DNA from: Alphaproteobacteria bacterium
GTDB lineage: Bacteria > Pseudomonadota > Alphaproteobacteria > Thalassobaculales > Thalassobaculaceae
Direction of reading: 5' to 3'
Assembly (NCBI GenBank): GCA_028822575.1
Contig: JAPKDN010000153.1
Coordinates: 1 to 7,357 of the forward strand
DNA: 7,357 nucleotides
Shown here: piece after piece, positions 1-6,160 of the stretch
Layout of the letters: every line of letters starts with the position of its first letter
Numbering within the stretch: the first letter of the stretch is position 1
Translations under genes and position numbers: made by a program
Notes under the pieces: generated by a model
Databases searched by the model: none
Told to the model about the DNA's origin: nothing
The model's input: only the letters and a program-made list of their open reading frames with translations

Positions 1-283
1 CGGCTGCATCGCCATCAACCGCCATCAACCCGTTGAAAATATTGCGCAATGCGCCAAAATTTCTGGAATTCACGATGACGCGGACGTTAGGGTCCGTCGC
101 CGCAATGTCGCGCAGCCGATCAACGGTCGCATCGGTCGAACAATTGTCGCAAAACAGATGCTCGTAGTCGTAGTCCGCCAAGGGGCCGGCAAAGAGCGCC
201 TTCACTGCCGCATGGCAGTCAGCAACATTGTCTTCTTCGTTATAACAAGGCGTAACGATGCCGATTTTCTTGAGGTCGCCCAT
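1..283 (-). CDS. Family-2 glycosyltransferase, N-terminal part (cut by window edge)
   Basis: The first 94 codons of a gene that runs off the left edge; I translated it by hand from the reverse strand. It begins [19 protein letters not shown], the nucleotide-sugar-binding start of a GT-A fold family-2 glycosyltransferase. Around residues 44-52 it has CDNCSTDAT, matching the usual DDGSxDxT segment but with N-C in place of D-G. Around residues 72-77 it has NSRNFG, a motif of the dolichyl/undecaprenyl-phosphate sugar transferase branch of GT2 (DPM1/GtrB-like). Such enzymes move a sugar from a nucleotide donor to a lipid carrier or a growing glycan at the cytoplasmic membrane face. The start codon overlaps the rfbH stop (TGATG, 281-285), so it is the fifth gene of the operon and probably translationally coupled. 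The metal-binding DxD and any C-terminal membrane helices lie outside the window, so donor and acceptor cannot be named. Confidence 0.88.
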   Translation of the reverse strand, partial: MGDLKKIGIVTPCYNEEDNVADCHAAVKALFAGPLADYDYEHLFCDNCSTDATVDRLRDIAATDPNVRVIVNSRNFGALRNIFNGLMAVDGDAA

Positions 284-1695
284 CAGCCGCTAACCTGTGC
301 CTTCACGAACGCGTTGATCACGTCGAGCATATAGCCGATATGATCCTCGGTAAGACCCGGGTAGACACCGACCCAGAAGGTATTGTTCATAACCATATCC
401 GCCTGCGTAACATCCCCGACTACTCGGTATTCACGGCCGATCATGTAGGGTTGACGCAAAAGGTTGCCGCCAAACAGGTACCGCGTACCGATTCGACGCG
501 CATTCAGGTGCCGCACCAGCGCTTCGCGCGTAAAGCCTGCATCCTCGCGCACCGTCAACGGGAAACCGAACCAGGACGGCTCGCTGCCGGGGGTCGCCTC
601 GGGCAGAATGAAGCGGTCTTCAAGCGCCTTCATACCTGCCGTAAGCAGGCCAAAATTCCGACGACGCGCCGCCACAAAACCTTCGAGTCTCGGCAACTGC
701 GCCACCCCGACGGCCGCCTGCATATCGGTGATTTTCAGATTGTATCCGAGATGCGAATAACTGTATTTGTGATCAAAGCCGCGCGGCAACTCACCAAGCT
801 GCCAGTCGAACCGCTTGCCACAGGTATTGTCCATTCCCGGTGCGCAAAAACAATCGCGCCCCCAGTCGCGGATCGATTCCATCGCCCGGCGCAGCAGTCC
901 CTGATTGGTGAATACTGCCCCGCCCTCACCCATCGTGATGTGATGCGCGGGAAAGAAGCTGAGCGTCCCGATATCGCCAAACGTGCCCACGAGCTGGTCA
1001 TTGTATCGCGCGCCAAGCGCATCGCAGCTATCCTCGATCACGAAAAGATTATGGCGCTCCGCCACCTCCATCACACGGCCGAGATCGAACGGGTTCCCCA
1101 AGGTATGCGCCAGCATGATCGCCCGCGTCCGGTCCGTGATCGCATCCTCGAGCAGATCCATGTTCATGTTGTATGTCGGTATGTCGACATCGAGGAACAC
1201 CGGCGTCATGCCGTAATGGATCGCCGGATTCACTGTCGTCGGAAAGCCCGTTGCGCAGGTGATGACCTCGTCACCCGGTTTAAGCGCCCTGTCCCGCAGA
1301 AGATGCGACGTAAGGGACGCAAACGCGACGAGATTTGCCGACGAGCCTGAATTGACCGTCAACACGTGGCTTCGTCCCAGATACGCCCCCAGTTGCTTTT
1401 CGAATTCGGTATTGAAACGGCCCGTGGTCAACCAGAAATCGAGGGCGGAATCGACGAGCGAAACCATCTCCTCTTTGCCGTATACGCGCCCGGAAACAGG
1501 TGCTGGACTGGTGTCGGGATCGAACGCCACCGGCGTATGCTCAAGCGCCGCATATTCCTCCACCAGTTGCAGAATCTCGGCCCGCAATGCCTCGGGGTCT
1601 TTCTTCGGGCTCGTCCCTGCCGTCATTGTCTTTCCTCTTGGCCCGCCAGGCTCCACCATCGCCGCCTGGTCCTGGGAAGTATCAAGCACGTTCAT
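283..1695 (-). CDS. rfbH: RfbH-type CDP-4-keto-6-deoxy-D-glucose-3-dehydrase (E1, PMP/[2Fe-2S] enzyme)
   Basis: A 470-residue member of the DegT/DnrJ/EryC1/StrS aminotransferase-fold family, of the RfbH/E1 (AscC, DdhC) branch. The family removes the C3 hydroxyl of CDP-4-keto-6-deoxyglucose, using pyridoxamine phosphate and electrons delivered through a [2Fe-2S] cluster, and leads to CDP-3,6-dideoxyhexoses (abequose, paratose, tyvelose, ascarylose). The diagnostic features are complete: cluster cysteines C224, C282, C284 and C292 have the exact E1 spacing C-X57-C-X1-C-X7-C; H251 in [13 protein letters not shown] replaces the Schiff-base lysine of ordinary aminotransferases; D222 in VIEDSCDA should contact the cofactor ring nitrogen. 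Two starts are possible. ATG at 1695 overlaps the upstream stop (ATGA) but has no Shine-Dalgarno. ATG at 1626 (M24, TAGTSPKKD...) has GAGG seven bases upstream and gives 447 residues, nearer the roughly 437 of known E1 proteins. The partner E3 reductase and the CDP-glucose-forming enzymes are not in view. Confidence 0.95.
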   Translation of the reverse strand: MNVLDTSQDQAAMVEPGGPRGKTMTAGTSPKKDPEALRAEILQLVEEYAALEHTPVAFDPDTSPAPVSGRVYGKEEMVSLVDSALDFWLTTGRFNTEFEKQLGAYLGRSHVLTVNSGSSANLVAFASLTSHLLRDRALKPGDEVITCATGFPTTVNPAIHYGMTPVFLDVDIPTYNMNMDLLEDAITDRTRAIMLAHTLGNPFDLGRVMEVAERHNLFVIEDSCDALGARYNDQLVGTFGDIGTLSFFPAHHITMGEGGAVFTNQGLLRRAMESIRDWGRDCFCAPGMDNTCGKRFDWQLGELPRGFDHKYSYSHLGYNLKITDMQAAVGVAQLPRLEGFVAARRRNFGLLTAGMKALEDRFILPEATPGSEPSWFGFPLTVREDAGFTREALVRHLNARRIGTRYLFGGNLLRQPYMIGREYRVVGDVTQADMVMNNTFWVGVYPGLTEDHIGYMLDVINAFVKAQVSG

Positions 1696-2639
1696 TTCAG
1701 GAGATCAATCAGGCCGGAGTCGCGCTCCGACTGGACAAATATGTAATTCGTTTCGGGAGTCGTGTCATCCACCGTTTGAATATGCCTAAGGCCCGACTCC
1801 CCGATCGCCCAGCACGCATATCCGAGATTGGTCGTCCAGGAGAGGATATCGTTGGGCTGATAGCCAAACGCTGCAGACCATTTGCGCAAGATTTCAAGAA
1901 ACAGGACCGGCCGGTCGCGCCCGATCACTGTTTCCCCGCCGCGCAAAACCATTAACTCAGCACCCTCGACATCACATTTGATCAGGTCCAGCCGCTCGAA
2001 CCCGGGGGTCGACATCGCCTCATCCAGCGTTGTGAGCTTGATGGTTTCCTTCAGGCTTTCCTCGTCGGGATGAAGGTTCTCGAGCGACGCACCGACATGG
2101 CCGGTCTCAGCCGGGAGAAAAATCTCCGCCTCTCCTGCCTTGTCGGAAAGTCCCGATTGCACAACTACGATCCGCTCTCCTAGACCGTTTAGCGCGATAT
2201 TGGCCCGAAGCGCCACCGACGTGTGCTGCACGGGCTCGAATGCCACAACGCGCCCCCCGTCTGCCATGCCTGTGGCAAGGCGCAGGGCGTACCACCCGAC
2301 ATTTGCCCCGGCATCGACAATCAGCGACGCGCGGCTGGCACATGCGTTCAGCACCCGCCCGGCGAAGTCTTCGTAGGCGCCATGATTGAGGGCGGCAGAG
2401 CCGGGTTCGCGCAGATTTTCGGGGTTCCAGTGCAACTTCAGACCAGACTTCAACCTGAGAACCAGGCCCGACGCGGTTATCTCGACAGCTTCGACCTCGC
2501 CCTCGTCCAGTAATGGCTGATACGACCGCAAGCCCATATGGCTGTCGCGCATTTCCTGCCAAAACACGTCGCGCGCCAGATCACCGGCAGTGTGCGCATG
2601 ACGCCGGGCGATCAGATTCTTGGGATCAGACGCCGTCAC
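1692..2639 (-). CDS. FkbM-family SAM-dependent methyltransferase
   Basis: A 315-residue protein with the FkbM methyltransferase pattern. The SAM-binding motif I is [14 protein letters not shown] (about residues 106-119). It is followed by VVAFEPV (131-137), whose acidic residue typically contacts the ribose, by [17 protein letters not shown] (218-234), and by a PVLFLEI strand (244-250). FkbM enzymes generally O-methylate sugars, polyketides or other small hydroxyl substrates. In this operon a sugar hydroxyl of the surface glycan or its precursor is the most economical guess, but the sequence does not identify the substrate. The start is GTG (2639-2637), which overlaps the upstream stop as GTGA. 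It is supported by a good ribosome site, GGGGAG at 2653-2648, eight bases before the start. The stop overlaps the possible rfbH start as ATGA. The protein is soluble with no signal peptide, hence cytoplasmic. About 100 N-terminal residues precede the methyltransferase core. Confidence 0.9.
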   Translation of the reverse strand: MTASDPKNLIARRHAHTAGDLARDVFWQEMRDSHMGLRSYQPLLDEGEVEAVEITASGLVLRLKSGLKLHWNPENLREPGSAALNHGAYEDFAGRVLNACASRASLIVDAGANVGWYALRLATGMADGGRVVAFEPVQHTSVALRANIALNGLGERIVVVQSGLSDKAGEAEIFLPAETGHVGASLENLHPDEESLKETIKLTTLDEAMSTPGFERLDLIKCDVEGAELMVLRGGETVIGRDRPVLFLEILRKWSAAFGYQPNDILSWTTNLGYACWAIGESGLRHIQTVDDTTPETNYIFVQSERDSGLIDLLK

Positions 2640-3739
2640 GAGACCGTCTCCCCGGCGAAACTGTCTATTGTACGCCCGAACCCCTGCTCGATACCGATCC
2701 TCGGCCGCCAGTCCAGCGACATCAAGCGCGTTATGTCCGGACAGGATCTTTCAATGGTACTGGGCATATACGCACTGTCCGTTGACCGCTCGGCGCGGCG
2801 GACCTTCAGGTTCTTTTCGGGATAGAGCGCCGCGAGCGTATCTGCCAGAGTGGATATCGAGCATTCCCCATCCGGATTGCCAAGATTGTAGGCGTGCCCC
2901 GCCTCGCCCTGAAGCAATATCCGGAAGAATGCCTCGGTCGCCTCGGACAGATAGCAAAACGAGCGGGAGGCGGTTCCAGCGCTGAGCAACGTGATGTCGC
3001 GCCCCGCCAGGATATCCGCAACGAAGTCGGCAAAGACCCGCCCGTCATCCAGGCTCATCCCCGGTCCGTAAACATGAAAAGGCCGGACGATCTTCGCGGG
3101 TACGCCGAATTGACGATGCCAGCCAAGGCATATCGTCTCTCCCAGGCGCTTGGCTTCCGCATAGCAGGCCCGCGGATCGGTAGGATCGAGAACGCCGAAT
3201 TGATCTTCACGGGTCGGAATGAATGCTTCGGGGAGCGCGCCATAGACCTCTGAGGTGCTGAAATACAAAAACCCGCGCGCATTCGTCTCTGCAGCGCGTT
3301 TGAGCAGGCTTTCTGTCCCGGCGGTGTTTGGCCTGATCGTTCCGACCGGGTCATTGCGGTAATATTTCGGACTGGCCGGGCTAGCCGCGTGAATGACATA
3401 GGCCGGCTTTACATCCTGCGGCAGGTTTTCTGAGACATCCTGAATAAGGAAACGAAGCATCGGGTTATCGCGGTGATGAGAAAAACGTCGCCAGGCTCTG
3501 CTCTCGCTTCTCACAAGCGCGATCACCTCGGGCGGTTTTTCGTTAGTCATTTCCGGGTGCCGGCCAAGCGCAAGAAGAACCTCGACCATATAGGCAGGCA
3601 AAAAGCCCCCGGCGCCCGTAACGAGCACCCGGCAATCGGAAAGCGGCGACCAGTCGATGCCGGACGAAATAACACGTTCGATATCTTCGGCAATGACGGG
3701 GTTCGGATGAACCGGCGATAAGGCGATTACAGAGCTCAT
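2636..3739 (-). CDS. Extended-SDR NAD-dependent epimerase/dehydratase (nucleotide-sugar oxidoreductase)
   Basis: A 367-residue extended short-chain dehydrogenase/reductase. The Rossmann motif is VLVTGAGGFLPAYMVE at about 38-53; the third glycine of the usual GxxGxxG is proline (P48), a variant I recall from a subgroup of surface-polysaccharide SDRs. The active site is recognisable: FSTSEVYG (160-167) supplies the Ser/Thr, and Y193-AEA-K197 is the YxxxK catalytic pair. IHAASPASPKYY (116-127) and RPFHVYGPGM (219-228) are typical of the UDP-glucuronate decarboxylase/dTDP-glucose dehydratase-like branch. A C-terminal substrate-binding part follows. Next to rfbH it could be the 4-ketoreductase that finishes a CDP-3,6-dideoxyhexose (the role of paratose or abequose synthase), but decarboxylase, epimerase or dehydratase activity cannot be excluded. 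The ATG overlaps the stop of the preceding membrane-protein gene (ATGA, 3739-3736) and no strong Shine-Dalgarno is seen, so expression is probably coupled. It is cytoplasmic. Confidence 0.9.
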   Translation of the reverse strand: MSSVIALSPVHPNPVIAEDIERVISSGIDWSPLSDCRVLVTGAGGFLPAYMVEVLLALGRHPEMTNEKPPEVIALVRSESRAWRRFSHHRDNPMLRFLIQDVSENLPQDVKPAYVIHAASPASPKYYRNDPVGTIRPNTAGTESLLKRAAETNARGFLYFSTSEVYGALPEAFIPTREDQFGVLDPTDPRACYAEAKRLGETICLGWHRQFGVPAKIVRPFHVYGPGMSLDDGRVFADFVADILAGRDITLLSAGTASRSFCYLSEATEAFFRILLQGEAGHAYNLGNPDGECSISTLADTLAALYPEKNLKVRRAERSTDSAYMPSTIERSCPDITRLMSLDWRPRIGIEQGFGRTIDSFAGETVS

Positions 3740-5319
3740 GGCTTAGTCTTAGCCGTATCTGTGCGCAGAACCAACCAATCCGGATTCGCATAGGCCGGTT
3801 CCTCGCCAACTGCGTCCGGGCAGTAAACAGGCCGGACAATCCAATCCGCTCCATAGCGGCGTGCGATTTCGCGAAGTTCGCCGATATCCCGCCTGCAATA
3901 GTTCTCGAGACTGTCCATTCGCTCCAGCCATTGCCGCATCGCCGGGACCGTAAATCCGATCAGCTTCGCCTGAACGACGGAACTGCGTTGTGCCAGAGGA
4001 CGGATCATCTGGAGCTCGGGCGGATGCAGGATCACCGCCTCCGGCTCGGTATGGCTCGCAAGCCAGCGATACAGACCCGCTTCGCTATTACCGACATAGG
4101 AATCTGCCGTCCGGTAATTGAACGACAATACCGATTCCGCCTGTCGCTGCGCATGTCCCAGTAACGCTGGCGGCAAAACAGCGAGTGCCGCAATGGCGCC
4201 CCCGCCCAGCACGATGACAAGGGTGACGGCGTAACCCCGACTTAGGCTGAGGCGCTGCAATCCTTGCGTGCCCCGACCAATCAAACCCGCCACGATACTC
4301 AATACCCAGACGACATAGGGCAGCATCATCACCTTTGCGCCCTGGAGGCTAAGCAACCATGTTCCGCCGAGGAGCATCAATGCGGGCAGATAAATGACAA
4401 AACACCCGGTGCTGCAAAGACAGGCAATCGCCAGTCCGTTCAGACCACGGCTCCGCAGGCTCAAAGTGCCCGCCGCCGCAATGGAAACCGCAAAAATCCA
4501 GCTCCACCACGGCCAGGCTGTCGGGAGATAGTGGTGATTGAGCCGACGCGCGAACGCACGTTCAACTGTTGCAGGATCGTTCTCGCCCATCAGCGTGCCG
4601 CTCGAGAACACAAGAACCACCGCCGTCAGCGGCAGGAACCACAGCGCCGCCTGCAAAATTACCGCCTTGCCGGGAACACCGGATGCGCCCCTCACTCCCA
4701 GGACAGTAAGGGCGGCAAAAACCGGGTACGCCAACAGAGCCTCAAGCGGGTGGAAACACGCCGCCACAACGAGCAGACCCAGCGAGAGGTTCGTCCGCGC
4801 CGTCATTGCAGCCACCAAGCCCGATACCAGAATTGCGCGAGCAAACAGGTTGGAGGTTGTCTCATTCGGCATCAAGCCAACGTCCCCGGGGCTCAGTCGG
4901 GACAGCCCGTAATACAGGAACAAGGTCGCAACGAGCATTGTCGCAAGCTGCACGTTCCGGAATTCCGAAAGCGATTTCACAAACCCACTAAGCCGCTCAA
5001 ACAACAGCGCGTAGGAAACCAGGTAGGCAACGAGCATCGCGTTCTCGACACCGCCCACGAGACGTGCAAGCGCGGCCAGAAACTCTACATACAGATATCG
5101 GTGATGCACCGTGTCCGCAATCAGGTTCAGGTAGTAGTCGTTCTTCATATATTGTGAAGAAACCGCGCGCTCGATAATCGGAACCGTTTCAATGCCGGCG
5201 TTCACAAAGTACCGATACCCGGCAACGCACCAGAAAAACGCGAACGTCAGGACCGCATTCCGATAGTCACCGGATTGATCCGGCTTCGGCAGCCTTGCAC
5301 GCGCTAAACCTTTATTCAT
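3736..5319 (-). CDS. Polytopic inner-membrane protein, GT-C glycosyltransferase-like
   Basis: A 527-residue integral membrane protein and the first gene of the operon. I see about ten hydrophobic segments (roughly residues 21-38, 93-108, 122-138, 158-172, 178-203, 218-238, 272-287, 294-318, 329-347, 362-386). A soluble C-terminal domain of about 140 residues follows. After the first helix comes a long loop with acidic and polar residues (GIETVPIIERAVSSQYMKND), where GT-C enzymes place their catalytic acid. RRLNHHYLP (258-266) and, in the tail, EPEAVILHPPEL (425-436), then RSS (445-447) and QWLERM (463-468), resemble conserved stretches that I recall from uncharacterised GT-C-like bacterial membrane proteins. 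A role in adding a lipid-linked sugar to surface polysaccharide is therefore plausible but unproven; a polymerase or other membrane function is possible. The upstream ribosome site is weak (GAAAG about nine bases before the ATG). The stop overlaps the next start (ATGA). Confidence 0.85.
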   Translation of the reverse strand: MNKGLARARLPKPDQSGDYRNAVLTFAFFWCVAGYRYFVNAGIETVPIIERAVSSQYMKNDYYLNLIADTVHHRYLYVEFLAALARLVGGVENAMLVAYLVSYALLFERLSGFVKSLSEFRNVQLATMLVATLFLYYGLSRLSPGDVGLMPNETTSNLFARAILVSGLVAAMTARTNLSLGLLVVAACFHPLEALLAYPVFAALTVLGVRGASGVPGKAVILQAALWFLPLTAVVLVFSSGTLMGENDPATVERAFARRLNHHYLPTAWPWWSWIFAVSIAAAGTLSLRSRGLNGLAIACLCSTGCFVIYLPALMLLGGTWLLSLQGAKVMMLPYVVWVLSIVAGLIGRGTQGLQRLSLSRGYAVTLVIVLGGGAIAALAVLPPALLGHAQRQAESVLSFNYRTADSYVGNSEAGLYRWLASHTEPEAVILHPPELQMIRPLAQRSSVVQAKLIGFTVPAMRQWLERMDSLENYCRRDIGELREIARRYGADWIVRPVYCPDAVGEEPAYANPDWLVLRTDTAKTKP

Positions 5320-5375
5320 CTCATTCTTTCAATCTAAACCGGACGCACGGTATGTTCGCTGTGCATAATCATCCC

Positions 5376-5389
5376 ATTCACTGGTGAAT
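5376..5389. repeat. Short palindrome upstream of the sugar operon
   Basis: ATTCAC-TG-GTGAAT is a perfect inverted repeat with six-base arms and a two-base centre, 57 bases before the first operon start codon. Its size and place suit a dimeric repressor or activator site for the operon, but a match this short can arise by chance. No known regulator consensus is recognised. Confidence 0.35.
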
Positions 5390-5409
5390 ACCCATAAGAC
5401 GGCGACATC

Positions 5410-5438
5410 ATTTTACTCGACATTAAATCCCACAAAAA
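5410..5438 (-). promoter_or_regulatory. Weak candidate promoter for the sugar operon
   Basis: On the minus strand TAAAAT (5415-5410) matches the -10 consensus in five of six bases. The only element at 17-base spacing is TTTTTG (5438-5433), a poor -35 lying inside a poly-T tract. It is the most likely housekeeping-type promoter in the AT-rich leader, about 90 bases before the first start codon. The assignment is tentative because AT-rich DNA easily gives such matches. Confidence 0.22.
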
Positions 5439-5451
5439 AAAACGATTTAAT
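5422..5451. repeat. Eight-base inverted repeat around an A-tract
   Basis: ATTAAATC (5422-5429) and GATTTAAT (5444-5451) are perfect inverted arms around a 14-base A-rich spacer. The structure overlaps the region where the operon promoter should lie, so an operator or a bent-DNA binding site is possible. As RNA the stem would be all A-U except one pair and therefore weak. Confidence 0.4.
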
Positions 5452-5563
5452 TTCGGTCGCAAAAAACCGGATTGGATTTATCTGCCTCGATCAGATTTAT
5501 AGAAACCATTGAACGTTGGCATCGCGTATGCTGACCCTCCAACGCGATCAGTTTTAATCGTAC

Positions 5564-5579
5564 CAGAATTAAGATTCTG
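5564..5579. repeat. Short inverted repeat
   Basis: CAGAAT-TAAG-ATTCTG is a perfect six-base inverted repeat with a four-base spacer, in the AT-rich intergenic segment. No function is evident. Confidence 0.25.
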
Positions 5580-5645
5580 ACTCTCAGGTTATTTTGCGTG
5601 TGACAGATTTTGGAGAGATTTTGCGAGTAAAACGCGAGTGGGCAT

Positions 5646-5678
5646 AAAAAAATGACCTAGCATTGCTGCTAAGTCATT
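5646..5678 (-). terminator. Rho-independent terminator (stronger on the minus strand)
   Basis: AATGACCTAGCA (5651-5662) pairs with TGCTAAGTCATT (5667-5678) around a TTGC loop, giving a 12-position stem with one mismatch. Read on the minus strand, the stem is followed by an uninterrupted run of T (complement of 5646-5650). On the plus strand the tail is the less uniform GATTTTATT, so it may work in both directions. On the minus strand it would stop transcripts entering the sugar operon from the right. It lies just after an acceptor-end-like sequence (5687-5699), as the terminator of a leftward tRNA gene would. Confidence 0.65.
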
Positions 5679-5686
5679 GATTTTAT

Positions 5687-5707
5687 TGGTTGCGGGGGCT
5701 CGCAACC
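5687..5707 (-). other. Possible tRNA 3'-end remnant / attachment-site-like sequence
   Basis: The complement of 5687-5699 reads GCCCCCGCAACCA, identical to the last 13 bases, including CCA, of typical bacterial initiator tRNA-fMet genes. No tRNA body follows: the bases beyond it do not form a T-arm. Integrases often use tRNA 3' ends as attachment sites and leave such a fragment at the far boundary of the element, here followed by what looks like the tRNA's own terminator. A competing explanation is the local hairpin GGTTGCG (5688-5694) / CGCAACC (5701-5707). Thirteen bases are too few to decide, and no integrase gene is in the window. Confidence 0.35.
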
Positions 5708-5752
5708 GCCGTTACTTACACCTTGATTATGCAAGGATTTAGCGGAACCCTG

Positions 5753-5774
5753 TCCTTGAGCCTCGGCTCACAGG
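5753..5774. repeat. Hairpin-forming inverted repeat
   Basis: TGAGCC-TC-GGCTCA (about 5757-5770) is a perfect six-base inverted repeat. It is flanked by CCTG just upstream and CAGG just downstream, which could extend the stem past a bulge. No T-run follows, so it is not a standard terminator. Confidence 0.3.
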
Positions 5775-5789
5775 ATATGAGGCGCTGTG

Positions 5790-5820
5790 GAAGCAGTGAC
5801 TGTTGCCACGACACTGCTTC
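5790..5820. repeat. Nine-base perfect inverted repeat
   Basis: GAAGCAGTG (5790-5798) and CACTGCTTC (5812-5820) are perfect complements around a 13-base spacer. This is the strongest stem between the putative attachment remnant and the selenoprotein gene. No T-run follows on either strand, so a protein-binding site or part of a structured RNA is more likely than a terminator. Confidence 0.4.
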
Positions 5821-5919
5821 AAGCTTCGCTTTCCATAATTTCAAAATTCTGTCAGCATTACGACATGAAAAATCTAACGGCCGCAATCTGACTAACTGTG
5901 GCCCTGTCGCGCCTTCAGG

Positions 5920-5934
5920 GCCCCTTGGAGGGGC
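5920..5934. repeat. GC-rich hairpin
   Basis: GCCCC-TTGGA-GGGGC forms a stable five-pair GC stem, with further GCGCC/GGCGC complementarity around it. There is no adjacent T-run. Function unknown. Confidence 0.3.
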
Positions 5935-6000
5935 GCTATGCGCGAACAAATAGTGTCTCGGCCAATTCCCAACAAATAGCCATTATTAGGATTGAGAATG

Positions 6001-6017
6001 CTTACCGAGCCGGTAAG
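6001..6017. repeat. Six-base inverted repeat upstream of the selenoprotein gene
   Basis: CTTACC-GAGCC-GGTAAG is a perfect inverted repeat about 145 bases before the selenoprotein start and about 70 bases before its candidate promoter. It could be an operator, but it may be chance. Confidence 0.25.
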
Positions 6018-6085
6018 AGCCAACGCGCTAATCTTCGTCGGGTGTGCGATGACTTCAAGCGCGTTCACGGCTGGACGCCCTCGGC

Positions 6086-6113
6086 TTGTAAATTTTAACC
6101 CCTTAGCTAGGAT
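6086..6113 (+). promoter_or_regulatory. Candidate promoter of the selenoprotein gene
   Basis: TTGTAA (6086-6091) and TAGGAT (6108-6113), 16 bases apart, each match the sigma-70 consensus in four of six positions. They lie about 50 bases before the ATG, in a locally AT-rich patch. No peroxide-regulator site (OxyR or PerR type) is recognised. Confidence 0.3.
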
Positions 6114-6160
6114 TGTAACTACAAGGCTGCGTTTGCGGTCGCACAAAGGAAACCTCAGCG

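Larger units (their letters stand above)
5320..6160. other. Long divergent intergenic region without a convincing gene
   Basis: About 840 bases separate the leftward sugar operon from the rightward selenoprotein gene. The part from about 5390 to 5690 is clearly richer in A and T than the flanking genes and has no coding character. It must contain the operon's leader. The part from 5690 to 6160 has mixed composition with several perfect inverted repeats and only short open frames lacking ribosome sites. I see no rRNA, no complete tRNA (no T-arm consensus next to the acceptor-like end at 5687) and no CRISPR repeats. The region could hold a structured RNA or the remains of an integrated element; individual signals are listed separately. 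Confidence 0.7.

Noticed and set aside
340..1350. 336-codon open frame on the plus strand opposite rfbH
   Set aside because: Its translation is rich in Arg and His with no recognisable domain, and it mirrors a gene with complete family motifs. It is an antisense shadow.
4264..5157. 297-codon plus-strand frame opposite the membrane protein
   Set aside because: The product is Gln/Arg/His-rich low-complexity, as expected opposite hydrophobic codons. There is no ribosome site or domain.
5687..5765. Complete tRNA gene on the minus strand
   Set aside because: Only the 3' 13 bases fit initiator tRNA. No T-arm, anticodon arm or matching 5' acceptor strand is present.
5790..5822. selC (tRNA-Sec) suggested by GGAAGC near a TTCA
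   Set aside because: The stem spans only 31 bases, and there is no long variable arm, T-loop or CCA end.
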